From a virus, in IMG/VR virus record IMGVR_UViG_3300033571_014993, positions 1 through 20,570 of that record: 20,570 nucleotides of DNA; one strand, written 5' to 3'. Shown in pieces: positions 6,018 through 14,288 of the stretch (the first letter of the stretch is position 1; each line of letters opens with the position of its first letter). The notes beneath the pieces were generated by a model. The model was not told where the DNA came from, ran no database searches, and saw only the letters and a list, made by a program, of their open reading frames with translations. The translations under genes were made by a program, and so were the position numbers.

Positions 6018-7487
6018 ATGGCGAAAATGGCAGCTCAACCCGATTTTCAGGAAATTGGTTCTTCCGGGCTTCAACGCACCTCAGGGTTCGTTATTGACGA
6101 CTTCATCACGAACTTACGTGGTGTTCAAGGTATGCGCGTATGGCGCGAAATGTCGGACAATGACCCTGTTGTTGGGGCGATGCTCTATGCGATCGAGCGT
6201 TTGATTTTGGCTATTGAGTGGGATGTTGAGCCTTACACGGAAAAGAAGACTGATTCGGTGAAACGCAAGGATCAGGTTCAGGCTGACTTCATCAAAGAGT
6301 GCATGGATGATATGAGCGAGTCGTGGCCTGCCATGTTGTCGCAGATTCTGTCGTTTTTGCCGTTCGGTTTTGCTTATTGTGAGATTGTCTATAAGAAGCG
6401 TCAGGGTCCAGATCAGAAGGACAGTCGCCGCAAGTCCAAACACAGCGATAGCAAGGTTGGTTGGCGCAAGATCGCTCTCCGCTCACAGGAAACATTGTGG
6501 GATTGGGAGTTTGATGAGAACGGCTCTATCCGGGCGATGCGACAGTCAGATCCTTCAGTTCCAAAGGGCGTAGTTTCTATCCCTATTGAGAAGGCTTTGC
6601 TGTTCCGCACCGCTACTCCGCGCAACAACCCGGAAGGTCGCTCGATTCTCCGTAATGCGTATCGCCCTTGGTTCTTCAAGAAGACTATTGAGGAAATTGA
6701 GGCTGTAGGTATTGAGCGTGACTTGGCTGGTTTGCCTGTTGCTTATGTGCCACCGTCAATGTTGTCTTCTAACGCCACCGCAGCTGAGGTTTCAGCTCGT
6801 AACGCTATGCAGGATCTGATCCGGGGCATTAAGCGCAACGAGAACGAGGGCATTTTGTTCCCTCTTGCCTATGACGAGCAAGGGCGTGAACAGTACAAGT
6901 TGACTTTGTTGAGTTCTGGTGGAACACGCAACTTTAATACTGATGCGATCATTGCTCGCTATGACCAACGTATTTCGATGATTATTTTGGCTGACTTCAT
7001 CCTTTTGGGCCATGAAAAAGTTGGCTCTTTTGCTTTGGGTGCTTCCAAGATTGACTTGTTCACGTCGGCTATCCAGCAGATCGCCAACTCTATTGCTGAC
7101 ACTTTCAACCAACATGCGATTCCTCGTTTGATGAAACTGAACGGCATGGACACGACTCGTATGCCAAAGATCAAGCCGGGCGAAATCACCCATGTTGACC
7201 TTGGTGTTCTTGGCGACTTCATCTCCAAGATGGCTGCCGCAGGTGCTATGCAACCTGACATTGAGTTGGACAACTTCTTGCGCGGTTTGGCTAACTTGCC
7301 GAAGCGAAGCGAAGAAGAGGGTGTTCCTCAACCGGGAATGGGTATGCCACCAGATCAAGGTATGGGTATGCCTCCAGCACCCGGACAAGCCCCAGCCCCA
7401 GCACCTGAAGTGAATGTGTTTGATCAGGTTGGGCAAGGCGGCCAAGCCGAAGCCACAGGGGCAACAACCGCTGACGCTAAGGAATAG
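6018..7487 (+). CDS. Phage portal protein
   Basis: This 489-residue protein forms the dodecameric ring through which DNA enters and leaves the capsid. The N-terminus has the portal signature FITNLRGVQGMRVWREMSDN, then DPVVGAMLYAIERLI and a strand WDVEPYT. The middle has ERDLAGLPVAYVPPS. From about residue 312 come ARYDQRISMIILADFILLG and a long helix FTSAIQQIANSIADTFNQH that fits the portal stem/clip region. This pattern is closest to Mu gp29/DUF935-like and related siphoviral portals. The last 60 residues are a low-complexity Pro/Gly/Met/Gln tail containing GMGMPP twice. No Shine-Dalgarno sequence precedes the ATG at 6018; a second in-frame ATG lies at 6027. It is followed two bases later by the MuF gene. 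Confidence 0.92.
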   Translation: MAKMAAQPDFQEIGSSGLQRTSGFVIDDFITNLRGVQGMRVWREMSDNDPVVGAMLYAIERLILAIEWDVEPYTEKKTDSVKRKDQVQADFIKECMDDMSESWPAMLSQILSFLPFGFAYCEIVYKKRQGPDQKDSRRKSKHSDSKVGWRKIALRSQETLWDWEFDENGSIRAMRQSDPSVPKGVVSIPIEKALLFRTATPRNNPEGRSILRNAYRPWFFKKTIEEIEAVGIERDLAGLPVAYVPPSMLSSNATAAEVSARNAMQDLIRGIKRNENEGILFPLAYDEQGREQYKLTLLSSGGTRNFNTDAIIARYDQRISMIILADFILLGHEKVGSFALGASKIDLFTSAIQQIANSIADTFNQHAIPRLMKLNGMDTTRMPKIKPGEITHVDLGVLGDFISKMAAAGAMQPDIELDNFLRGLANLPKRSEEEGVPQPGMGMPPDQGMGMPPAPGQAPAPAPEVNVFDQVGQGGQAEATGATTADAKE

Positions 7488-7489
7488 TC

Positions 7490-8500
7490 GTGCCGTTCGT
7501 ACAGAAGCGGATAGCTCGACATGACCATGAGTTATGCGATGATGGCGTGGAAGCCGTATTTAAGGCTTTTGATGACACGATAGACCCGGCGATGTTGGCC
7601 GATATTGAGGCTTTGCAGCAGCTTTACCAGAATGCGATGAGCGGGATGGGCGCGACTGTTGATCGTGTTCGTGATGCTTTGGTTCGTCAGGGGCGCGGTA
7701 ACGATCTTCGTTTGTTTCAGGAAACCTTTGCTGCTCAAGCAATTGAGGATTTACGTCGGTCGCTTGGTGAGGTAAGTCTTGCTACCGAGGAGCAGGTGAT
7801 GGCTGAGATTAAGGCCGCTATCACTCGACTTCCTTCCGGGGTGGCTGGGGTTATGCGATTTGATAACAAGGATCCCCGCGCTATCAGGTGGGCAGAGCAA
7901 CGCGCTGGAGCGATGATCAAGCAGATTGAGGCAGACACCCTTCAGGCTGTTCGTGGGGCTATTTCAAGGGTTTTGTCAGGTGGTGGTGGTATTCAGCGAG
8001 CTGCAAGAGATATCTCGCGTGTGATCGGCTTACATGATCGTTGGCAGACAGCGGTGAATAACTATTACAACAAAGAGGTGGCTCGACTGTCGCGCACTAC
8101 TGGTTTGGAGAATGCGATGATCCAAGCACAGGAGTTGGCTTTGCAGTACCGGGATCAGTTGGTTCGTGCTAGGGCGTTGAATATCGCTCGTACAGAGATT
8201 TTGGCTGCACAGAACATCGGTCAGGTGTTGTCGTGGTATCAGGCTGCTGATCAGGGTTATTTGGATTTGGCTACAGCGGAGAAAGAGTGGGTTATTGGGC
8301 CTGATGGTTGGCGTGGTGTCAATGTGTGTCCTGTGTGTTTGGATTTGGCTGGTTCGCGTGTGCCTGTGACGAGCGTGTTCACGAATGGTGAGATTTGCCC
8401 CCCGGCGCACCCTTCTTGCCGTTGTACATTGAATCTGATTGCTTTGGTTGGTGTTGGTGATCAGGTTGATGCGTTGACCGCTGAGGATGAGGTGGACTGA
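7490..8500 (+). CDS. MuF-like head morphogenesis / minor capsid protein
   Basis: A 336-residue protein starting with GTG two bases after the portal stop, the usual portal-MuF pairing (SPP1 gp7 / Mu gpF family). The N-terminal two thirds is helical, with a Gly-rich turn (VLSGGGGIQRAARDI) followed by RALNIARTEILAAQNIG, a hallmark of the family. The C-terminal part has CPVCLDLAG (C280, C283) and CPPAHPSCRCTL (C303, H307, C310, C312), a metal-site pattern typical of MuF domains. MuF proteins act at the portal vertex inside the prohead and in some phages carry toxin domains at their C-terminus. Here the protein ends soon after the MuF motif, and effector-like domains are instead encoded in separate genes immediately downstream. 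The stop overlaps the next ATG (ATGA). Confidence 0.9.
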   Translation: MPFVQKRIARHDHELCDDGVEAVFKAFDDTIDPAMLADIEALQQLYQNAMSGMGATVDRVRDALVRQGRGNDLRLFQETFAAQAIEDLRRSLGEVSLATEEQVMAEIKAAITRLPSGVAGVMRFDNKDPRAIRWAEQRAGAMIKQIEADTLQAVRGAISRVLSGGGGIQRAARDISRVIGLHDRWQTAVNNYYNKEVARLSRTTGLENAMIQAQELALQYRDQLVRARALNIARTEILAAQNIGQVLSWYQAADQGYLDLATAEKEWVIGPDGWRGVNVCPVCLDLAGSRVPVTSVFTNGEICPPAHPSCRCTLNLIALVGVGDQVDALTAEDEVD

Positions 8501-11500
8501 TGCCTTGGCATTTGAAGACCGAGGGCGATCAGGTGTTGGTTGTTCGTGACCGTGACCAGAAGGTTGTTGGCCGTCATAAGGATCGTAAGAAGGCGACCGC
8601 ACAGTTGAAGGTGCTGTATTCACTTGAGAAAGCACAGTTCGCTTCACGTACGGAAGCTGCACGGTACGCGGCTAATCAACGCTGGAAAAACCATACACCG
8701 AAAGAGAAAGCGGATGCGACTGCCCCCGGTGATTTGAAAATCGTTGAAATCCGGGGAAACGAAACTTTTGGGCCATACAAAGATGGCACTTTTACTCGAC
8801 GAGCAACATTTACCGTTTTGGATGATGAAGGTAAAGAGATGTGGGTTGATGTTACCGCTAAGGGTGTCAAGGGTAGCCAGTTCATTGAAGTTGAGGCTAA
8901 ACGCGGTAAAAAGCAAATTGGGTATTTGTGGGCTGAAACAGACCATGACGGAAAGTATGGGCAGAAAGGCAAAATCGCTATCGGTCAGGTTGATGTGGTC
9001 GCCAATGAACGTCGCAAGGGTGTGGCTACGGCTCTGATGCGATTGGGAAAACGCTACAACATTGGTTCTGAAACGATTTATCATTCAACGGTTTTGACTT
9101 CTGCTGGGGCTGCTTTTGCGGAAGATACCGATATTGAAAAGGCTTCGTTTGGCGGTGATCGTTCAGCTGCTGGTCGTTACGCAGCAGAACAAAGATGGAA
9201 GGGTAATGCGAAGGATGGCCTTCTTGATCAAGTAACAGTTGACTTTGAATCAGATGGCAAAGATAGTGGAACTGTTTGGGCGACCGATAATGCAACAGGC
9301 AAGGTTGTCGGTGCCTTGAAGTTTGATGCCAATTTTATAGCAAAAATCTATGTCGCTAAAGATTATCGAAGGAAGGGCATTGGATCGTTTTTATATAGCG
9401 AGGCTAAAAAGCGTAATGGCGGTGTTGATATGAAAGCCGATGATTACACAGTTTCCGGGGCTGGTTTCATGTCGGCTGTAACTGGCAAAGAGGTTTATCA
9501 GACTGGCGATAATTCATGGGCTGGTATTGAGTGGAAATCTTGGTTGGAGCGGTTGGAGAGGGATGCGTTAGAAAAGGCTTCGTTTGGCGGTGATCGTTCA
9601 GCTGCTGGTCGTTATGCGGCCCAGCAACGCTGGAAGAATCACAAGAAGGGTGAGACTAAGCCTGCTGTTAGGGAACGCAGAATGGCTGAGAAGTTTCAGG
9701 AAGGCCCAATACTAAAAAGCGGTTTTGACAGTCTAGGTTTTCCAAAGATTTTGACCCCGGCTGAAGCAAAGGTACGGTTTGGTGAAAATGTGACGATGCA
9801 GACAGCCTATTTTGCTGGTCGAGGCGTACAGCTGAATGTTTTTGCTCAAAATAGCGATGGGTCACCAAGATTAGATACAGAGTCACCTGAGTATTTCGCT
9901 ATGTTGCAGGCTTTGGATGATGTTCTTGATCAAGTTGATACTACGAAGTTAATACCTGATGCCAAGAACGGTTTATTGCCTGAAGTGACTATTGGCGACT
10001 ACTACCAAAACTCTGGTGATGGAACTGGAGGCTATTTTGATAGCCAACGTAATGATGTGGCTTTGTTTATGAGGGTGGCACAAATGATTGATAAGTCATA
10101 TAAGGATGGCAGACCCTACATTCCCTCAACAGTCGTACAGGTGGCTGCCGATGCGATTCAAAGTAGTTCCCTTGGTCGTAATGATTCGGTTGCCGCACGT
10201 ATTGCTTACGGTTTTACGGTTCACGAAATGGGTCATTGGATTGACTACTCGTTGGGTGTTACTGATAAAGGGTTTCAACAGTACAGGTCACAAAGTATTC
10301 AAGAAAAAGCACAAAAAGATCCTTCATCTGCTACGGATGACGAGAAAAGGTTTAGCACATTTCTTGAAAGCGGTTTTTCGCCAAGAGGAACTGAATACTC
10401 AAACACGAACATTGTTGAGCGGTTTGCCGAAAACTTCACCGCGTGGTTCACGATGACAAGAGTTAATGCGATGGTCCCAAACCAGTTGAAATCAGATCTT
10501 GCTAATCGTGGTGGTTTTGTTGCTGTTGGTGCTGCTCTTGAAGTTTTGAAGCAGGATCGTATTGTGGACAACCTTTTGAATTGGCCGCCTGATCACCCTG
10601 TTTTCTTGTTTGCTTTCCGGGGTCAGCCGTTTGATGTGGATGCGTTCAGGCAACAGTTGTTGGTTGGCATGATCAAGGCTTCTTTCGGCGGTGACAGGTC
10701 AGCTGCTGGTCGCTATGCAGCGAACATGCGATGGCAGGGTCAACGTAAGGTTGCCGGGTTCGTGGGCAAAGGTGTTTACAAGTTGGGCGCGGATGGCTCG
10801 ATTCACCCTAAGGCTTTGCTTGAAGAGATGCTTGCTGAACACCCTGATGGTAGTTCTGGGTATCACCAGTCCACAGAGCCGGGAAAATGGAAGGCTTTGG
10901 TTTGTAAGAATCTTGCAACGAATATGACCGATGTTTCAACAACAGAAATTATGGATGTTATTGATGGTTTCGGTGGTGACGACAACAATCACAGCGTAAT
11001 AAAGCCAACTGCTTCGCGTCATATTAAGGAAATCTTGGATGGAACAGTTAAAAGGTTTATTTTGGCAAAAGATGGAACTGTGATTGATGCGTCTAAAGAG
11101 GATTATGTTGCAAGGGAATCAAATAACCCTAAATTAGATCCAGCGATAGATGGTTCAACCATTATGAGATCGCGCATTGATTTTGCCTCAAAGCATTGGG
11201 ATCAGATGGCTGCTGAAGGTCAGATTTTTGATGCTGACACCCCGGAAGGTCAAATAGCACTAAAACAAGCGGCCGTGAAGCCTTTAGTTGATGCTTGGGC
11301 CACCACAGCGAACGATGCTCACGAATTGTCTCTAGCGATTCAAGATGCCGCTCAAAAGGTTTTCAAGGTTGATGCTTTGAGTTGGAATAGTGGAACAACG
11401 GATGCTGGAGATTGGGATGGTGGTTCGGCAGAGTATTCCAATAAAGATACATATAAGCCTTCTTCAACAATTTCAGATGCACGAACAAAGGTGTTATCGT

Positions 11501-11970
11501 CTTTTTTGCTTGCCCAATATGCTGCTACACAACAGTATTTTGATGCTAAAGGGATCAAAGAAATTACGCTTTTCCGAGGAATGAAGCGGAAACCAAGCGA
11601 CCCGGATAGGGGAACTAACCGAGAGTTTATTTCTCCTTTACAGCCACCTGAAAAGGCAGAGATTCTGATGCGACCACTTTCTTCGTGGGCTACAAGACTT
11701 GATGATGCAGCTTTTTTTGCTAAATCTTCTCACGGTCAGCCGTTTGGCACAATTGTGAAGGCACGTATCAAAACTAAAGATATTCTGTCAATCCCATATA
11801 CAGGTGTTGGATGCTGGGAGGAAGCCGAGGTGGTTGTTATTGGTCGCCCCGTTCAAGGCTCATTCCGCGCTGGATACAAGTCTGGATTCCTCAATAGTGA
11901 TGAAAGAAGAGATTACGAAAGCCAAGTTACAGAGTGGGCTTACGAGGATGAAACTGGAGAAGCACCGTGA
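8500..11970 (+). CDS. Four-motif polyprotein: two GNAT-like, zinc peptidase and ADP-ribosyltransferase-like domains
   Basis: This is a 1156-residue protein translationally coupled to MuF. Residues 1-44 (MPWHLKTEGDQVLVVRD...) are a short module seen at the start of actinophage head proteins. Motif copies at 47-62, 217-233, 362-378 and 729-745 split the rest. Segment 1 has a GNAT acetyl-CoA signature ending NERRKGVATALM (about 169-179). Segment 2 has a second one, KDYRRKGIGSFLY (287-299). Segment 3 carries HEMGHWID (575-582) with a downstream ERFAENFTAWF, a gluzincin-like zinc peptidase. Segment 4 ends in an ADP-ribosyltransferase-like set: LFRG (1024-1027), SSWAT (1061-1065) and EEAE (1107-1110), the R-S-ExE order. 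I infer a multi-effector cargo protein, possibly cut between modules. Each assignment rests on motifs only. Confidence 0.85.
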   Translation: MPWHLKTEGDQVLVVRDRDQKVVGRHKDRKKATAQLKVLYSLEKAQFASRTEAARYAANQRWKNHTPKEKADATAPGDLKIVEIRGNETFGPYKDGTFTRRATFTVLDDEGKEMWVDVTAKGVKGSQFIEVEAKRGKKQIGYLWAETDHDGKYGQKGKIAIGQVDVVANERRKGVATALMRLGKRYNIGSETIYHSTVLTSAGAAFAEDTDIEKASFGGDRSAAGRYAAEQRWKGNAKDGLLDQVTVDFESDGKDSGTVWATDNATGKVVGALKFDANFIAKIYVAKDYRRKGIGSFLYSEAKKRNGGVDMKADDYTVSGAGFMSAVTGKEVYQTGDNSWAGIEWKSWLERLERDALEKASFGGDRSAAGRYAAQQRWKNHKKGETKPAVRERRMAEKFQEGPILKSGFDSLGFPKILTPAEAKVRFGENVTMQTAYFAGRGVQLNVFAQNSDGSPRLDTESPEYFAMLQALDDVLDQVDTTKLIPDAKNGLLPEVTIGDYYQNSGDGTGGYFDSQRNDVALFMRVAQMIDKSYKDGRPYIPSTVVQVAADAIQSSSLGRNDSVAARIAYGFTVHEMGHWIDYSLGVTDKGFQQYRSQSIQEKAQKDPSSATDDEKRFSTFLESGFSPRGTEYSNTNIVERFAENFTAWFTMTRVNAMVPNQLKSDLANRGGFVAVGAALEVLKQDRIVDNLLNWPPDHPVFLFAFRGQPFDVDAFRQQLLVGMIKASFGGDRSAAGRYAANMRWQGQRKVAGFVGKGVYKLGADGSIHPKALLEEMLAEHPDGSSGYHQSTEPGKWKALVCKNLATNMTDVSTTEIMDVIDGFGGDDNNHSVIKPTASRHIKEILDGTVKRFILAKDGTVIDASKEDYVARESNNPKLDPAIDGSTIMRSRIDFASKHWDQMAAEGQIFDADTPEGQIALKQAAVKPLVDAWATTANDAHELSLAIQDAAQKVFKVDALSWNSGTTDAGDWDGGSAEYSNKDTYKPSSTISDARTKVLSSFLLAQYAATQQYFDAKGIKEITLFRGMKRKPSDPDRGTNREFISPLQPPEKAEILMRPLSSWATRLDDAAFFAKSSHGQPFGTIVKARIKTKDILSIPYTGVGCWEEAEVVVIGRPVQGSFRAGYKSGFLNSDERRDYESQVTEWAYEDETGEAP
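8638..8685 (+). repeat. RYAAxxRW motif copy 4 (short type)
   Basis: Encodes FASRTEAARYAANQRW (residues 47-62 of the 1156-residue protein), preceded by LEKAQ and followed by KNH. It lies between the MPWH leader and the first GNAT-like domain. Confidence 0.9.
9136..9179 (+). repeat. 44-base direct repeat, first copy
   Basis: Identical to 9571-9614. It covers the EKAS codons and the first half of motif copy 5. Other motif copies differ at synonymous sites, so this pair is a recent duplication or has been converted. Confidence 0.85.
9148..9198 (+). repeat. RYAAxxRW motif copy 5 (long type)
   Basis: Encodes FGGDRSAAGRYAAEQRW (residues 217-233 of the 1156-residue protein), preceded by IEKAS and followed by KGN. 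It lies between the two GNAT-like domains. Confidence 0.9.
9571..9614 (+). repeat. 44-base direct repeat, second copy
   Basis: Identical to 9136-9179, 435 bases downstream. Recombination between the two would delete exactly the second GNAT-like module in frame (435 is divisible by 3). Confidence 0.85.
9583..9633 (+). repeat. RYAAxxRW motif copy 6 (long type)
   Basis: Encodes FGGDRSAAGRYAAQQRW (residues 362-378 of the 1156-residue protein), preceded by LEKAS and followed by KNHKK. It lies between the second GNAT-like domain and the metallopeptidase segment. Confidence 0.9.
10684..10734 (+). repeat. RYAAxxRW motif copy 7 (long type)
   Basis: Encodes FGGDRSAAGRYAANMRW (residues 729-745 of the 1156-residue protein), preceded by MIKAS and followed by QGQRK. 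It lies between the metallopeptidase and ADP-ribosyltransferase-like segments. Confidence 0.9.
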
Positions 11971-13931
11971 TACCTAAAAATGTTTTGATGGTTGATGACA
12001 ACATGGATAATTCGGATTGGGTTAAAGCCAATGCGTTTGATTTCCCCGGAGTTGTCACGGTTGAGGACTTTGAACGCCAGTTTGATGTTCCTTTGGTTGA
12101 GCCTGCTCGATCGGAACGCCTTGCCAAGTTGAGGACATATCCTTGGGCGCAAGCCACCCCACAGCCAATTTATGATCTGTTGTTTGGTGATGCGTTTAAG
12201 AAAATGTCGCTTGTTGATTTGATTAAGGCTTCGTTTGCTGGTGACCGTAGTGCCGCAGGCAGGTACGCGGCCCAACAACGCTGGAAGAACCACCAGAAGA
12301 AGGACAAGAAGCCTGAGGATGATGGCACACCACCTGTTGATCCAAGGCTTGTTGAGGCTAAAAAGATTTTGGAGTCAGCGTTTAAGGGTGATGCGATATC
12401 TGCCTTACGTGATGCTGGAACAGGTATTCCGGGCGAAAACACAGGTGTAGTTGAGTCGGTTGTTAATACTCAATATCCACCAACAGACAGAGAGATGCGT
12501 TTGGCTGATCAGGTTGAGGCTGCTGGGAAGTTGATTGATCAAGTGGTTGCTGCAGAGTTAGCAAAACTTCAGAACGAGTTAGATCCAAAAATTGCCGAAA
12601 TTAAAAACAGAATTAACGATCTTGATGAAAAACGAAGGCAAGCACAAGAAAAAGCGGATGTGTATAACAGAGCTCTTTACGATGTTGTAGAAGCACCTAC
12701 ATCGGATGAGGCGATGGCTGTGATGGGGCGACCAAATGCGGAATATACGGGGTCCGAACTACGAGCTATGGCTGCCGTTGATACCGTTCAATACGCGGTT
12801 TTACAAGGTCAGAGAAACTTAGGGGAGCGAGTTCGTAAGGGGGAAATTGATGTTGCTGAACTATCAAACATGTCAGACGAGGCATTACTTGATTTAGTTT
12901 CTCGGAAAACCTCAGTTGCTGCTTACGGCACAGGGGTGAAATACGAGGAGAACATGAGGGCTTTTGGAGATAGTGCGCTTCATGCACCCCAAGACTTAAC
13001 AGATAATCCTCCTTATACGAGAGAGCAAAAGAATCAGGCATTTTTGGCTTTGATGCGACAAAGAATTGATGGGAAATTAGGTGAAACTCTGCGGTCTGAG
13101 GCCCCTAAATTGCTTGACCCTAAGCAGGCTGAGAAGGATAGGAATGCGTTGGATGCTGCTAGGGCTGAACTAAAACCTTTGGTGATAACAACTGCTCAAC
13201 GTCAAGCCATCGTGAAGAAAGCTTTGGCTGATGTTGGTGTCGAGTTCGGTAAAGCCGGGCAAGTTCCTGTTGCTTTGCAGGGTAAAACTCAGCGTGTTGG
13301 CGGTTATGGCAAGGTGACCACTTCTAGGAAGGCTGATGAAACACCGAGAGGCAGGAAGTTTCAGGGGTTGATTGATGAGGCTGTTCAGTTGCTTCCCGGA
13401 AAACTTTGGGAGGGTTCGGAGTCGCCTTTTGCAAAGGTTGCTGGAACGAAAATGGCCACGAACATTGAGTTGGATATCAAGAACGGTCGCGCTCACGCCC
13501 AGAAGATTCGGACAAATCTTGGTGTTGAGGTGACCACAAAACTTAAACTTGAAGCCGTAAAACTAGGTGACGAGCCATCACAAAGTTGGCGTAGTGTCGC
13601 TTTGCATGAAATGGGTCATGCAGCTGAGAACGGTAATCAATGGCTGAAACAGATGCAGTATGCGTATTGGACAAGTCGCCGGGCTGGAGAGCCACTTCAA
13701 AAGTTGAGCAAAATTACTGGTAATCGTGGTTATCGTGCTAACGAGATGGCGGCGAAAGATAAGTGGGGTGAGCCTTATGCTGGAAAGGTTTACAACCAAA
13801 GTCGAGACAGTTCTTTTGAGATTTTCACGATGGGCATTGAGGGCGTGTTCTTTGGTTCAAAGAACCTTGACCCTGAACACCGTGCGTTCACGCTAGGGTT
13901 GTTGGCACTTTCAACACAGGTAAAGGACTGA
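11967..13931 (+). CDS. Motif-bearing protein with C-terminal HEMGH zinc metallopeptidase
   Basis: This is a 654-residue protein. The GTG at 11967 overlaps the previous stop (GTGA) and has GGAG upstream. Residues 1-86 are a unique leader (DFPGVVTVEDFERQFDVPL), and motif copy 8 occupies 90-106. A Lys/Asp-rich linker follows, then a long coiled-coil-like region (about 170-240, ELDPKIAEIKNRINDLDEKR) and further helical segments. The C-terminal 110 residues contain HEMGH (H547, E548, H551) and SSFEIFTMG with E618 as a possible third ligand, a zincin pattern. It is a different subtype from the HEMGHWID peptidase in the previous gene. By its motif and place it is probably a packaged effector or an injected peptidase, which is inference; the substrate is unknown. 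Confidence 0.85.
   Translation: MIPKNVLMVDDNMDNSDWVKANAFDFPGVVTVEDFERQFDVPLVEPARSERLAKLRTYPWAQATPQPIYDLLFGDAFKKMSLVDLIKASFAGDRSAAGRYAAQQRWKNHQKKDKKPEDDGTPPVDPRLVEAKKILESAFKGDAISALRDAGTGIPGENTGVVESVVNTQYPPTDREMRLADQVEAAGKLIDQVVAAELAKLQNELDPKIAEIKNRINDLDEKRRQAQEKADVYNRALYDVVEAPTSDEAMAVMGRPNAEYTGSELRAMAAVDTVQYAVLQGQRNLGERVRKGEIDVAELSNMSDEALLDLVSRKTSVAAYGTGVKYEENMRAFGDSALHAPQDLTDNPPYTREQKNQAFLALMRQRIDGKLGETLRSEAPKLLDPKQAEKDRNALDAARAELKPLVITTAQRQAIVKKALADVGVEFGKAGQVPVALQGKTQRVGGYGKVTTSRKADETPRGRKFQGLIDEAVQLLPGKLWEGSESPFAKVAGTKMATNIELDIKNGRAHAQKIRTNLGVEVTTKLKLEAVKLGDEPSQSWRSVALHEMGHAAENGNQWLKQMQYAYWTSRRAGEPLQKLSKITGNRGYRANEMAAKDKWGEPYAGKVYNQSRDSSFEIFTMGIEGVFFGSKNLDPEHRAFTLGLLALSTQVKD
12234..12284 (+). 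repeat. RYAAxxRW motif copy 8 (long type)
   Basis: Encodes FAGDRSAAGRYAAQQRW (residues 90-106 of the 654-residue protein), preceded by LIKAS and followed by KNHQKK. It separates the unique leader from the coiled-coil and peptidase portion. Confidence 0.9.
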
Positions 13932-13932
13932 T

Positions 13933-14235
13933 ATGCAGATCATTGGGGAATTGAACGGCAAGAAGGGTGAGGCGTTGATGCTTGATGGCGGCCTTGCTTT
14001 GCGCCCTTCCGCGCTCGCCGTGTTCGCTGAGGGTTATGAGATGGATCAGTTCAGTCTTGGAACGTTGGTGTTGAATTATGACTTGTATTCGACTGATGCG
14101 TTTACCCAATTCCAGTCTGCCTATCACCTGATTGAGCAATGGATTCTTTGGAGTGAGGAAGGGCAGATTGAGTGGGAAACTTATGATGCCCCGGAAGCAC
14201 CTGAAGAGGACATTCCAGAGGATGCGATCCTTTAA
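13933..14235 (+). CDS. Small acidic hypothetical protein (100 residues)
   Basis: The ATG at 13933 lies one base after the previous stop, with AAAGGA upstream. The N-terminus is strand-rich (MQIIGELNGKKGEALMLDGG), the middle helical (TDAFTQFQSAYHLIEQWILW), and the last 20 residues almost all acidic (APEAPEEDIPEDAIL). It lacks the shared motif. Its position between two effector-like genes and its strong negative charge would suit an inhibitor or immunity partner, but nothing in the sequence proves this. No membrane segment. Confidence 0.7.
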   Translation: MQIIGELNGKKGEALMLDGGLALRPSALAVFAEGYEMDQFSLGTLVLNYDLYSTDAFTQFQSAYHLIEQWILWSEEGQIEWETYDAPEAPEEDIPEDAIL

Positions 14236-14288
14236 CCTCAACCATTGTAAAGCCTTATAGGTGTAGGGTTTAGCACTACCCTTTGGCG
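14236..14288 (+). promoter_or_regulatory. Short intergenic region with TATA box-like and small hairpin
   Basis: CCTTATAGG (about 14253-14261) resembles the CCYTATAC sequences found before 4121 and 6018, and AGGGT...ACCCT then TTT forms a small hairpin just before the start codon. There is no convincing -35 box and no ribosome binding site. It may be a weak or phage-specific promoter. Confidence 0.3.

Noticed and set aside
8030-8662. 210-residue minus-strand open frame
   Set aside because: Opposite the MuF C-terminus and the start of the 1156-residue protein; low-complexity Thr/Arg/Asn-rich product without domain features.
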